A DNA stretch of 64,000 nt from Halobacteriales archaeon QS_8_69_26 (GTDB lineage Archaea; Halobacteriota; Halobacteria; Halobacteriales; SW-7-71-33): the NCBI GenBank assembly GCA_003023195.1, contig PXRX01000023.1, forward strand, positions 91,699 to 155,698, read 5' to 3'. Position 1 is the first letter of the stretch; every line of letters begins with the position of its first letter. Positions 24,950 through 34,435 of this stretch are shown piece by piece. Both the position numbers and the translations under genes were made by a program. Under the pieces are notes generated by a model. That model ran no database searches. It saw only the letters and a list, made by a program, of their open reading frames with translations, and was not told the origin of the DNA.

Positions 24950-26790
24950 CCGACCGTACGGACCGGTGCTGTCCGCGTTCCGGGACCTCCCGGACCACGA
25001 CTCGCTGGTGGCACACCTGAAGCGGGGTGCGACCGCGGTCGACGGTCCCGAGGCACTGGCGGCGGAGCGGACCGCCCTGTTCAACGAGGTGGCCGACGCG
25101 GTGCGGGAGCGGACGGAGGGGTCGCCGCTGGTCGTGTTCCTCGACGACCTCCACTGGGCGGGGCCGGACACCCTCCGCCTGTTCGCACACCTCTCGCGGA
25201 CGGTGACGGAGTGGCTCTACCCGGTGCTGTTCCTCGCCACCTACCGCAGCGAGGCCGTCGCGGCCGACGACGGGTTCGGTGCGGTCGTCGACCGCATGAC
25301 CGACGCCGACCGCACCGACCACGTGAGGGTCGGCCCCCTGGGGGCGGCGGACAGCCAGGGGCTGGTGGCGTGGCTCGCCGACAGACCCGACCTCCCCGAG
25401 GAGTTCCTGACCGTCGTGCGCGAACGGACCGGCGGCAATCCCCTGCTGATCCGCGAGACGGTCCAGCGGTTGCTCGACGTCGGCACGCTGGCCGCAGACG
25501 GTGACGTGCCGACGGACCCGGACGACGTGCCGCTGCCGGAGGACGTGACCCGGGTCGTCGGGACGCGGGTGAAGGTCCTCCCCGAGGCGACTCGCCGGGT
25601 CCTGGAGGCCGCGGCGGTGGCCGGGGAGACGGTGGCACCGGAACTGCTGTCGGCGGGCCTCGACGAACCGGAGGCGTCCGTCAACGACCACCTCGACGTG
25701 CTGGTGACCGGCCGGTTCCTGGACCGGACCGGGGATTCCATCGCGTTCGTCGGCGGCGTCGTCAGGGACGCCATTCTGGACTCGCTCCCGGCCGACCGCC
25801 GGCGGTCGCTCCACGCCGCGGTCGCGGCGGCGATACCGTCGGTCTACCCGGACGCCGCCCGGGACCGCGCGGCGCGGATGGCCCACCACTACGAGCGGGC
25901 GGGGAACCGGCGGGCCGCACTCGAGACTCTATCACGTCCGGATCGTAGAGTTCGGAGGCCAACTACGAGCGGGCGGGGAACCGGCGGGCCGCACTCGAGG
26001 GCTACCGCCGGGCGGGGGACCGCGCCCGCGAGGTCTACGCCCACGAGGACGCGGTCGAGACGTACCGCAGCGCAGTCTCGCTGGCACGGGAACTCGGGGA
26101 CGACGCCGCCCGGAAGGAGGTACTGGTCGCGCTGGGCGACACCGAACTCACGCTGGGCCGGTACGGGGAGGCCCGCGAGCACTTCGAGGAGGCCCGCGAC
26201 CTCGCCGGGGACACCGCCGAGCGCCAGCGACTCTACGAGCGGCGGGCGGAGACGTTCACGCACCAGGGGGAGTACGAGGCCGCCGTCGAGGCCGCGAGGG
26301 CCAGCCTGGCACTCGCGGTCGACGACACCGGGGACGACGGACCGACCGTGGAAGAGGGATCCGCGTCGGGTGACGGATCGGCCTCGACCCGCGATGGCGG
26401 ATCCGCGCTTGGCGGGGGATCGCGTTCGGTCGGGGAACACGCCGACGACGCTCTCGGGTGGACCCGGGATCCGGCCGGGGAGGGCCCCGCCGCCACGGCC
26501 GAGGTATCGGGACTGCTGTGTGCCATCGCGAACGCCCTCGAACAGACCGGCGACCTGTCGGCCGCCGGCGAGGTAGCCGCCAGGGCCTGCGAGTGTGCGA
26601 GTGCCGCCGACGCCCGGGACCAGGAGGCCAGGGCGCTGTTCCGGCGGGGCAACGCGGCCTACCGCCGCGGCGACTTCGCCGCTGCCGTCGAGCAGTTCGA
26701 GGAGAGCCTCGCGGTCCACAGGGAGATGGGCCACCGCCGCGAGCAGGCCCGGGCGCTCAACAACCTCGGGGCCGTCGCGTCGAGTCCTGG
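24950..26790 (+). pseudogene. Decayed AAA-ATPase/TPR regulator gene (5' and 3' truncated, internal frameshift)
   Basis: The remaining code resembles the ATPase-TPR part of large signalling proteins (MalT, guanylate-cyclase or PknK type). Homology starts abruptly at PYGPVLSAF, where the Walker A part should precede; Walker B is seen as VVFLDDLHWA and a sensor-like TYRSEA follows. After HHYERAGNRRAALE the frame is broken by a 74-bp insertion (a 38-bp repeat plus 36 bp of unrelated sequence). TPR-like helices continue in another frame, for example YRRGDFAAAVEQFEESLAVH. They end suddenly after LNNLGAVAS, where the next gene's 3' end begins. It may once have been joined to a kinase domain such as the one next door. 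Confidence 0.8.
25888..25999. repeat. 38-bp direct repeat flanking a 36-bp filler
   Basis: Copies at 25888-25925 and 25962-25999 are identical and encode the same TPR-region sequence. The 36 bp between them do not resemble either flank and contain ACTCTA and TAGAGT as inverted ends of a 26-nt core. The 74-bp period is not a multiple of three and breaks the frame. Confidence 0.85.
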
Positions 26791-26802
26791 CCGACCTCCG
26801 AT

Positions 26803-28113
26803 CTACCCCGATCCGTCGACCGTGACCGTGACGGTCCCGTTCGTGCCGCTGGCGGTCGCGTTGCCGAGGAACGGATCCGTTCCAGTGAGCACGACGACGG
26901 TCTCGGGGGCGACGCGCACCGTCTCGAACCCGCCGTAGACGTCCTCGCTCCGGCGGTCGGCGAGCTCCGCCATCGCGTTCTCGAAGGCGTCGGCCTCGTC
27001 GGCGTCGGTCCACCGGAGGACCCACGCGAAGTCCAGCCTGTCCCCCTCGAAGCGGACGAGGGTGTCGTTGCTCCACCCCGCGGCAGCGGTGGCCGCGACG
27101 TCCCCGTCGAGTTCGCTCCGGAACATCGCCCGGAGGACGCCCTCGCCCAGGGTCCCCCGCCGCTCGTACTCCCGGTCCGGTGCGTCGACGTCCACCGACA
27201 GTGGCGCGGTCGGGTCGATGCCGGGACCGTGGATCACCTCGGCCATCGTTTCCGGGGGATCCTCGTAGGCCGCCCAGAGGTCGGCCGGGTCGTCGAGGCG
27301 CCGGTCGAAGTACCGCCCGCCGAAGTAGTAGGGACCCGTCCCCGCGACGCTCGTCGGTGGCCGCTCCCGGTAGTCCTTCGCCCGGTGGTCGATCGGGGTT
27401 CGCCCGTCACCGTAGGTCACGCCGTACTCGCGGGCGTAGACGTCGGTGACGTACACCGCACCGCCCTCCACGAGGGACCGTTGGACCTGCCGCGGGAGGC
27501 CGGCGCCGAACTCGCGGTCGCGCCGCGCCTCGCGCTGTAACTGGACGACGTGGACGAACTCGTGGACGAGGACGAGTTCGAGTTCGCCCCTCGGTGCCTC
27601 CTCGACGGTCGTGTTCCAGAGCGTCAGGACCACCGCGTCGTCGAACGCCCGTCCGCCCACGTCGCCCCGGAACGACTCGTCACCGGGGGCCTCCAGGCCC
27701 ATGCGGCGCTCGAAGGGCTGTTCGGAGGGCGTGAACCGGATGGTGGCGGGCGTCCGGAGTCGCACCTCCTCGGGCGTGTCGGCGTCCACGCCAAGCAGGC
27801 GTTCGACCCGCCGGAACACCAGCGTCGCGTTCAGCGGTAACTCCCCGTTCTTCACCGACACCGTTCCCGACCGGTCGGACGGCGTCGCCGTCCCATCGAC
27901 TCCCGCCGCCCCCGTCCCCGTGGTGTTCGGCTCACTCGACTCCGACGGCGTGGCCTCGCCCGTCTCCGTCGTCGCGGGGCCGTCGGTCGTGCCGTCCCCC
28001 GTCGGGTCGACACCGGTCGTGGAGGGCTCCGGCGACCCCGGCGACAACTCGGCGCACCCGGCCGTCACGAGCAGTACCCCCACCGCAACCGGTAGGATCC
28101 ACTTCGGCACCAT
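26803..28113 (-). CDS. Predicted secreted lipoprotein with HExxH metallopeptidase-like domain
   Basis: A 436-residue protein with a Sec-like signal and lipobox (VLLVTAGCAE), then a Thr/Ser/Glu-rich spacer to about residue 90. The core has LVHEFVHVVQLQ, an HExxH zinc motif, and about 35 residues later LVEGGAVYVTD, where the glutamate could be the third ligand of a gluzincin site. The domain ends in a beta-rich region with several N-x-T/S sites. The ATG at 28113 precedes the signal peptide; an open frame to 28248 is ignored. The AT-rich promoter (about 28145-28157) is 35-40 nt upstream. I do not know a named family; a peptidase activity is inferred. Confidence 0.78.
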   Translation of the reverse strand: MVPKWILPVAVGVLLVTAGCAELSPGSPEPSTTGVDPTGDGTTDGPATTETGEATPSESSEPNTTGTGAAGVDGTATPSDRSGTVSVKNGELPLNATLVFRRVERLLGVDADTPEEVRLRTPATIRFTPSEQPFERRMGLEAPGDESFRGDVGGRAFDDAVVLTLWNTTVEEAPRGELELVLVHEFVHVVQLQREARRDREFGAGLPRQVQRSLVEGGAVYVTDVYAREYGVTYGDGRTPIDHRAKDYRERPPTSVAGTGPYYFGGRYFDRRLDDPADLWAAYEDPPETMAEVIHGPGIDPTAPLSVDVDAPDREYERRGTLGEGVLRAMFRSELDGDVAATAAAGWSNDTLVRFEGDRLDFAWVLRWTDADEADAFENAMAELADRRSEDVYGGFETVRVAPETVVVLTGTDPFLGNATASGTNGTVTVTVDGSG

Positions 28114-28330
28114 CCAGTAGTTTCCAGTTCGGAACCTGTACGGAGAAAAATTTTTGGCCACGGACCGGCGGAACCTGGCCTGGATCGGACGAAACCGGTA
28201 ACTCCCGGTGAGTGCGGAGCCCACCGCGAGGGTTCGGACGGGATCCACACTCCTGGCAATGATTCATCCCGAACGGCGAGGAAACTTATGCCGCTGGGAC
28301 TCCTCGTCCCCGTCGACGGTGACAGACCAG

Positions 28331-29557
28331 ATGCACACGCGGCGCGATCTGTTGCGATCCGGGGGGTACCTCGCGGCGGTCGCGGCCGTCGGCGCGTCGG
28401 GGTGTCTCGGTCGGTTCGGGACGGACGGTGGTGCCGACGAACCGGCGCTCGAACGGTGGCTTCCCAGCGAAGCCGCCTTCGGGGTCGACGGCGAGAGCTA
28501 CTTCCTCTCGCGGCTCGACGTCGCGACGGTGGTCGAGAACCACGACCGGTTCGACCGGGAGCGGTACGAACGGTTCGTCGACGCCTACGGCGACGACTCG
28601 CTCCGCCCGCCGGTCGACACCGTCGAGACCGTTACCACGGCCATCGTCCCCGGCGCCCAGGCCACCCTCCTGGCCGTCGAGGGGTCGTTCTCCCGCGAGG
28701 CGGCGGTCGATGGGGTAACCGGCGCCGGGAACGAGCGGACCGGGGACCACGCCGGCTACGAGATGTACGCCGGGGATCGGGGCGCGTTCGGGGTGCGGGA
28801 GGGGACCCTGGTCGGCGTACCGAGCACCCGGGGGGACGCCGACGAACTCGCCCGGACGGTCATCGACGCGGGCCGGGGAGAGGCCGAACGACTGGTCGCG
28901 GCCGACGACGACGCCGCGAGACTGGTCGAGGCGCTGGGATCGGGGTTCGCCGCGGTCGGCCTCCTCGGCCCCCGGAACGTCGACCAGGCCTACGACTCCG
29001 GGTCACTGGTGGGGATGGGCCGGGCGGTCCGACTGACGGCCGACGCCGCGGAACTCGACCTCGTCTTCCTCTACGACGACGCGGAGGGGGTCGATCCGGA
29101 CGCGGTCCGGTCGGCGGCCACCGACGACCCGTCGATGGCGGGCCAGTTGCGGGACGTCTCGGCGTCGTCCTCGGGGCGGGTTGCCCGGGTCACCGGGCAC
29201 CTCGACGCGGACCAGTTGACCCTGGAGCGCAACTCCGTCGGCGTCGCCCGCGACGGGAACGGTGACGGCGACCCACCGACGCCGCCTGAGGCCTCCTTCG
29301 AGTTCGACCACGACCCGGACGCGGGGACCGTGACGGTCACCCACGGCGGCGGCGAGGCGTTCACGACGGAGAACACGGGGGCGCTCCTGTACGGCAACCG
29401 CGCCGCCGGGGAGGACGCCCTCCGGGAGTGGCCCCTCCCCGTGGCGGCGGGCGACTCGGTGACCGTCGACGGCGTGGCGTCCGGCGACGGGGTGGTGGTC
29501 ATCTGGGAGTCCCCGGGTGGCGACACGATGCCGGTCGGAACCTTCCAGGTTCCCTGA
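28331..29557 (+). CDS. Tat-exported lipoprotein with pilin-like C-terminal domain
   Basis: A 408-residue protein with a twin arginine (TRRDLLRSG) and lipobox (GASGC). The middle 250 residues are not recognised. The last about 85 residues read VTVTHGGGEAF, then GDSVTVDG and VVIWESPGG with a GTFQVP end, the pattern of the C-terminal beta-sandwich of haloarchaeal pilins. A GTG at 28319, four codons upstream, would be leaderless with respect to the TATA-like ACTTATG at 28284-28290 and is a real alternative start. It is divergent from the metallopeptidase-like lipoprotein. Confidence 0.78.
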   Translation: MHTRRDLLRSGGYLAAVAAVGASGCLGRFGTDGGADEPALERWLPSEAAFGVDGESYFLSRLDVATVVENHDRFDRERYERFVDAYGDDSLRPPVDTVETVTTAIVPGAQATLLAVEGSFSREAAVDGVTGAGNERTGDHAGYEMYAGDRGAFGVREGTLVGVPSTRGDADELARTVIDAGRGEAERLVAADDDAARLVEALGSGFAAVGLLGPRNVDQAYDSGSLVGMGRAVRLTADAAELDLVFLYDDAEGVDPDAVRSAATDDPSMAGQLRDVSASSSGRVARVTGHLDADQLTLERNSVGVARDGNGDGDPPTPPEASFEFDHDPDAGTVTVTHGGGEAFTTENTGALLYGNRAAGEDALREWPLPVAAGDSVTVDGVASGDGVVVIWESPGGDTMPVGTFQVP

Positions 29558-29649
29558 CGTCGCGGGGAAGGGACCCGCACCGGCACCGGATACCGCCGGA
29601 TCGAGTCGGTGGCCCGGATGACGGTACACGCACCGCATGGCGAGGGATT

Positions 29650-29667
29650 TACAGTATATTTACTGTA
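29650..29667. promoter_or_regulatory. Dyad operator E, TACAGTA-N4-TACTGTA
   Basis: Perfect arms with spacer TATT. Its centre lies 73 bp before the start of the gene at 29732 and about 46 bp upstream of the weak TATA-like region near 29705. It is the only nearby candidate target because the gene on the other side ends here. Confidence 0.72.
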
Positions 29668-29731
29668 ACCGGTCCGGTCCGCTTGCCACCCCGGACACAA
29701 GACTCGATACCTCTCGGGTCGAACGGGGCGC

Positions 29732-30283
29732 ATGGAACTGACTCCTGAGACGGTGGCCGCGGAGCGCGAGTGGGTGCGCGGGCGGGCCGAGGTGGTGGTC
29801 CCGCTGATCAACCGGGTCCGGACCGACCTCGAGGAACTGTTCGACGCCGACGTCGAGACGGTGAGCGAGGACCGGTACCGCGAGGAGGTGGACCTGGTGT
29901 TCGCCGACGGCGACGTCGCTGTCAACGTCGCCGCACTGGTCGGCCTGTTGCGGGAACTGGACGTCCAGGGGGACTACCCCGGGTTCGTCGTGGACGAGGT
30001 GCTCGGCCGGGAACTGGCCGGGACCATCGGGGGCGACCAGCCACTCCGACTGCTGGGGGAGGCCACGTTCCACTACGCTGACCTGATCCACCCTGCGGAC
30101 ACGGACCTCCTCACGGGAGCGGAGGGTGACGAAGCGGCGGATCCGACCGGGGACGACGACCACGGCGCGGCGGGACTCGACGACCTGGACGCCGCACTGG
30201 CCGCGGGCTTCCAGACCCGGCTCCCCGGGTGGGGGTGGACGGATCGACCCAGCCCGTTCGACGTCCCGCGGGACGGGGACTGA
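29732..30283 (+). CDS. Uncharacterised haloarchaeal protein upstream of proS
   Basis: A 183-residue soluble protein that I cannot assign. The first 120 residues are helical with DLEELFDADVETV and FVVDEVLGRELAGTIGG; an acidic linker precedes a short conserved-looking tail ending GWGWTDRPSPFDVPRD. There is no signal or membrane segment. It carries dyad operator E 73 bp upstream. It precedes proS by 114 nt, and proS has its own TATA box, so the two need not be co-transcribed. Confidence 0.78.
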   Translation: MELTPETVAAEREWVRGRAEVVVPLINRVRTDLEELFDADVETVSEDRYREEVDLVFADGDVAVNVAALVGLLRELDVQGDYPGFVVDEVLGRELAGTIGGDQPLRLLGEATFHYADLIHPADTDLLTGAEGDEAADPTGDDDHGAAGLDDLDAALAAGFQTRLPGWGWTDRPSPFDVPRDGD

Positions 30284-30397
30284 GGCCGGGCCCCTCCATC
30301 GTCCCGCGTCCCGGGACCGGTGTCGGACCGGGATCCAGCGGTGCCGGCTCCGGGCGTAACACCGGCTTTAATACCGGCCTCCCTCTCCCTTCGGGTA

Positions 30398-31852
30398 ATG
30401 AGTGGCGAACAGGAACTCGGGATCACCGAGAGCAAGGAGCACAACACGGGCGAGTGGTACGCCGAACTGATCCAGAAGGCGAACGTCGCGGACTACGCCC
30501 CGATGGGCGGGTTCATCGTCACCCGACCCAGGGGGTACGCGCTGTGGGAAGGGATCCAGGACGCCCTGGACTCCCGGTTCAAGGCGACCGGGGTGCAGAA
30601 CGCCTACTTCCCGATGTTCGTCCCCGAGTCGTACCTCGAACGCGAGAAGGACATCGTCGAGGGGTTCGACCCCGAGGTGGCGTGGGTTACCCACGGCGGC
30701 TACGAGGAACTCGAGGAGCGACTTGCGGTCCGGCCGACCAGCGAGAGCATCATCGCGCCGTACATGGCCCAGTGGACCCGGAGCCACCGCGACCTGCCGC
30801 TCCGGCTGAACCAGTGGTGTTCCGTCTGCCGGTGGGAGGCCACCGAGACCAAGCCGTTCTTCCGCACCAAGGAGTTCCTCTGGCAGGAGGGCCACACCGC
30901 CCACGAGGACCGGGAGGACGCCTGGGCGGAGACGATGCTCCGACTGGAGCAGTACGAGGAGGTTTACGAGGACGTCCTGGCCCTGCCCCCACTCGTGGGT
31001 CGCAAGCCCCCCCACGACAAGTTCCCCGGCGCGGACACGACCACGACCGTCGAGACGCTGATGCCCGACGGCAAGTCCGTCCAGGGGGCGACCTCCCACT
31101 ACCTCGGCACCTCATTCGGCGAGGCGTTCGACATCACCTACACCGACGAGGACGAGGAGGAGCAGGTCGCCCACACCACCTCCTGGGGGCTCTCCTGGCG
31201 GGCGCTCGGCGCGATGCTGATGGCCCACGGCGACGACCAGGGGCTGGTCCTGCCGCCGACGCTGGCCCCCGAACAGGTCGTCGTCGTCCCCATCTGGGGC
31301 GGCGACGACCGCGAGGAGGTCGTCGAGTACGCCGAGGGCGTCGCCGAGGACCTGGAGGACGCCGGCCTGCGCGTCGAACTCGACGACCGCGACGAACGCA
31401 ACCCCGGGTTCAAGTTCAACGAGTGGGAGCTAAAGGGCGTCCCCCTGCGGGTCGAAATCGGGTCCAACGAGGTCGAGGACGACACGATCACGGTCGTCCA
31501 CCGGCCCGACGGCGAGGGGTTCGAACTCGACCGCGAGGGCGCCGCCGCGGCCGTCGAGGACCACCTCGACGAGGTCCACGAGAAGCTCTACGACGCCGCC
31601 GAGGAGAACCTCGAAGAGAACGTCCGCGAGGCCGACAACGTCGCGGACATCCTCGGCACGATCGGCCGGTACGGCGGCTACGTGAAGGCCGCCTGGTGTG
31701 GCGACCAGGCGTGCGAGGAGGTGATCAAGGAGGAGATCGCCGCCGAGATCGTCATGGTACCCCTGGACGAGGACCACGACCCGATCGACGACGAGTGTGC
31801 GGTCTGTGAGGACCCCGCGGGCTCGACCGCATACTACGCGAAGACCTACTGA
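30398..31852 (+). CDS. proS: Proline--tRNA ligase (archaeal/eukaryote type)
   Basis: A 484-residue class II synthetase of the shorter archaeal type without the bacterial editing insertion. Class II motifs are visible: VRPTSESIIAPY and LPLRLNQWCSVCRWE (motif 2 region) with TKEFLWQEGHTAH, and SWGLSWRALGAML (motif 3). The C-terminal anticodon domain ends in CAVCEDP and a terminal tyrosine (AKTY), as in the archaeal group. A TATA-like CTTTAATACC at about 30366-30374 lies 28 nt before the ATG at 30398, which fixes the start. Confidence 0.96.
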   Translation: MSGEQELGITESKEHNTGEWYAELIQKANVADYAPMGGFIVTRPRGYALWEGIQDALDSRFKATGVQNAYFPMFVPESYLEREKDIVEGFDPEVAWVTHGGYEELEERLAVRPTSESIIAPYMAQWTRSHRDLPLRLNQWCSVCRWEATETKPFFRTKEFLWQEGHTAHEDREDAWAETMLRLEQYEEVYEDVLALPPLVGRKPPHDKFPGADTTTTVETLMPDGKSVQGATSHYLGTSFGEAFDITYTDEDEEEQVAHTTSWGLSWRALGAMLMAHGDDQGLVLPPTLAPEQVVVVPIWGGDDREEVVEYAEGVAEDLEDAGLRVELDDRDERNPGFKFNEWELKGVPLRVEIGSNEVEDDTITVVHRPDGEGFELDREGAAAAVEDHLDEVHEKLYDAAEENLEENVREADNVADILGTIGRYGGYVKAAWCGDQACEEVIKEEIAAEIVMVPLDEDHDPIDDECAVCEDPAGSTAYYAKTY

Positions 31853-31941
31853 TCACCACTGCACCGGGTTCTTCGCCGCGATCCCCGGCGACGCGGGTCG
31901 CGGCTGGTAGCTATATCTCGCTCGCCGCCCTACCCCCGGTC

Positions 31942-32628
31942 ATGGCCTTCGAACCGGAGCGGGTGGAGACGGTCACCTTCGACTCGTACGGGACCATCGT
32001 CGACGTGGGGGCCGCGGAGGCGGCCCTGGCCGACCTGGTCGCGGACCCGGCGTCGGTCTCGGACCTCTGGCGGTCGCGGTCGCTGGCGTACACCTTCGTC
32101 GCGAACTACGTCGACGGATACCGGCCGTTCTACGAGATAAACCGTGCGGCGCTGGAGTACGCGCTGGCGGCCCACGGTGCCGACCTCACGGAGACCGAAC
32201 GGGAGGGGGTCCTCTCGGTGTACTACGACCTCGACGTCTACGACGACGTCCGTGACGGGATGGAGCGACTCCGGGAGGCCGGCTACGACTGCTGGGTGGT
32301 CTCGAACGGCAACCCCGAGATGCTCGAGTCGATGGTCGAGATCGCGGACATCGGCGACCTCGTCGAGGGTACGGTCAGTGCCGACGAGGTCCGGACGTTC
32401 AAACCGGCGGCGGAGCTCTACCGCCACGCCGCCGCCCGGACCGGCACCCCGATAGACCGGATCGCTCACGTCGCCGCCGGGTGGTTCGACGTCCTCGGGG
32501 CCACCAGCGCCGGCATGCAGTCGGTCTGGGTGAACCGCGCGGCCGGTCCCTGGGAACCGTTCGCCGGGGATCCGGGCCTCGTCGTCGACTCGTTCCACGA
32601 CGTCGCGGACGAACTGTGTGGCGTCTGA
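31942..32628 (+). CDS. Haloacid dehalogenase type II-like HAD hydrolase
   Basis: A 228-residue HAD protein. Motif I is FDSYGTIVD, the nucleophile-containing F-D-x-Y-G-T form typical of 2-haloacid dehalogenases. Motif II is VVSNGN, motif III lysine is in TFKPAAELY, and AAGWFDVLGA replaces the acidic motif IV. This fits dehalogenases or related phosphatases. The gene stands alone with 89 nt to proS. Confidence 0.88.
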   Translation: MAFEPERVETVTFDSYGTIVDVGAAEAALADLVADPASVSDLWRSRSLAYTFVANYVDGYRPFYEINRAALEYALAAHGADLTETEREGVLSVYYDLDVYDDVRDGMERLREAGYDCWVVSNGNPEMLESMVEIADIGDLVEGTVSADEVRTFKPAAELYRHAAARTGTPIDRIAHVAAGWFDVLGATSAGMQSVWVNRAAGPWEPFAGDPGLVVDSFHDVADELCGV

Positions 32629-32684
32629 CGGACGGAACCGCGGGTCGGACGTTTTTTAGCGACCGACTGGATACCATCCGGGGA

Positions 32685-34322
32685 ATGACCGACGAGGACA
32701 TCGGGAGACGACGCGTGCTGTCGGCCATCGCTGGCCTGGGCGTGGTCGGCGGGGCCGCCGCGGCCACGGGGGGCGAGTCGCGGCCCGACGCGAACCCGGA
32801 CGACCGCGGACGGACGCCGCCGCCCGCCCTCCTCTGGGAGCAACGATTTCCCGAGAGCGACCGGGGACCGGGAACGGTCGTCGTCGGCAACGACGGGGGC
32901 TACGTCTTCGCCGACGCCGCGCGCTCCGAGGCCGACGCCACGCTCCGGGGGGCACGGGTCGTCCGGACCGACCCCTTCGGCAACGTCGCCTGGCAGCAGA
33001 CCTACGGGAGCGAGGAGGACAGCGCCTACGACGTCACGTCCCGGAACAGCGGGGGGTACCTGTTCGCCGGGGAGACGACGGCCGGTGCCGGCGACTCGTC
33101 GGGGTGGCTGGTCGCCATCGACGACGACGGCGGGACCGAGTGGGCCCAGAGCTTCGACGGGTCCCGGGCCAAGACCGTGGTCCAGCGCGACCGGGGACGG
33201 ATCCTCGTGGCCGGAACCGCCACCGACGGCGTCTGGGCCGCCCTCACCGACGTCAGGGGCGGGATCCTGTGGGACCGGACCTACCGGGCGATAACGGCGA
33301 ACGCGGCGGCCGTCGACCGCGAGGCGTTCGTCGTCGCCGGGGAGCGGTGGGACGGCGGTCGGAACGCCTGGCTGGCACGGATCCGAACGGACGGCGAACT
33401 CGACTGGACCAGGACCTACGGCGACGGGACCGAGGACGGGGCCACGTCGGTCCTCCCGGTCGACGACGGGTTCGTCCTCGCCGGTTCCCGGACTCCCGCG
33501 GGATCGGACAGTAGCCGCGCCTGGGTGGCCCGGGTCGACAGCGTCGGGGCACTCCAGAACGAGGTTCTCGTCGGCGACGGCGAGACCGCTGCGCTGGACC
33601 TGGTCGACCTGGAGACGGAGGGGTTCCTCGCGGTCGGGCGCACCACGGCCGGGGACGAGGTGAGGGCGTGGATGGCACGACTCACTCCCGACCTGGGGGT
33701 CGAGTGGGAGGCGTCCTACGGTTCGGCCAGCATCCAGACCGCGCGCTCGGCGCTGGCGCTCCCGGACGGCCAGTTCCTCGTCGTCGGGCAGGCCGGGACC
33801 GGCGGCTGGATGGGGAAACTCGGTCCCGCGAGGGAGACGCCGACGGCGACGCCCACCGCGACGACGACGATGGACCCGACCACGACGCCGACGACGACCG
33901 GCCCGGCCACGACGCCCACGACGACCCGGACGCCGACCTCCGGTCCTGGCGGCCCGACGACGACATCGCCGGGGACCACCCCGCCGAACGGGACCACTCC
34001 GGGGGAGAGTGGCGGTGGGTTGCTGGAGGGGATCCCCCTGAAGACCATCGGGGCCGGCGCCGGCGGCCTGGTGGTCCTCGCCGGGGCCGGCGCGGCGGGC
34101 TACTACCTCTACGACCGGCGCGACAGGCGCAAGGCGAAGATAAAACGGCCGAGCGAGGTCGAGGGCCCGGCCGAGGCGAGCGACTTCATCGACGACGAGT
34201 CGGGGAGCGATCCCGGGGACGACGGGGGGAGTGACGGCCCGGACGGGGGCGACGACCCCGACGGGGACGACCCGGGTGACTCCGGACCGGGCCCCGGCGG
34301 GAGTTCGGATCCCGGCGGGTAA
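32685..34322 (+). CDS. Tat-exported beta-propeller membrane protein with acidic cytoplasmic tail
   Basis: A 545-residue protein. It starts with a Tat-like signal (GRRRVLSAIAGLG). Residues about 45-380 contain repeats of the form WxxTYG, D-A-V and GGYLFAGET/GFLAVGRT, like bacterial delta-60/WD-type propellers. A Thr/Pro-rich stalk (about 385-445) precedes a membrane helix (TIGAGAGGLVVLAGAGAAGYY), then basic residues and a strongly acidic Gly/Asp-rich tail. A TATA-like GTTTTTTAG lies 29 nt before the ATG. The overall plan resembles the kinase-type receptor at 21995 without a kinase, so a role as surface sensor or scaffold is inferred. Confidence 0.82.
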   Translation: MTDEDIGRRRVLSAIAGLGVVGGAAAATGGESRPDANPDDRGRTPPPALLWEQRFPESDRGPGTVVVGNDGGYVFADAARSEADATLRGARVVRTDPFGNVAWQQTYGSEEDSAYDVTSRNSGGYLFAGETTAGAGDSSGWLVAIDDDGGTEWAQSFDGSRAKTVVQRDRGRILVAGTATDGVWAALTDVRGGILWDRTYRAITANAAAVDREAFVVAGERWDGGRNAWLARIRTDGELDWTRTYGDGTEDGATSVLPVDDGFVLAGSRTPAGSDSSRAWVARVDSVGALQNEVLVGDGETAALDLVDLETEGFLAVGRTTAGDEVRAWMARLTPDLGVEWEASYGSASIQTARSALALPDGQFLVVGQAGTGGWMGKLGPARETPTATPTATTTMDPTTTPTTTGPATTPTTTRTPTSGPGGPTTTSPGTTPPNGTTPGESGGGLLEGIPLKTIGAGAGGLVVLAGAGAAGYYLYDRRDRRKAKIKRPSEVEGPAEASDFIDDESGSDPGDDGGSDGPDGGDDPDGDDPGDSGPGPGGSSDPGG

Positions 34323-34435
34323 CACTGGAGACGGACCGGAACCCGGCGAACGGATCCCGGGGAATAGCACTGAGGGCGGCCCGGAGAATAGCGCCCACCG
34401 CGTCGGGTCCGGGCGACCCGTTCTTCCCGCGACGG

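Noticed and set aside
25926..25961. Filler in the AAA/TPR pseudogene as a miniature transposon
   Set aside because: Only 6-bp inverted ends, no target duplication of usual size and no second copy seen; kept as a repeat footprint only.
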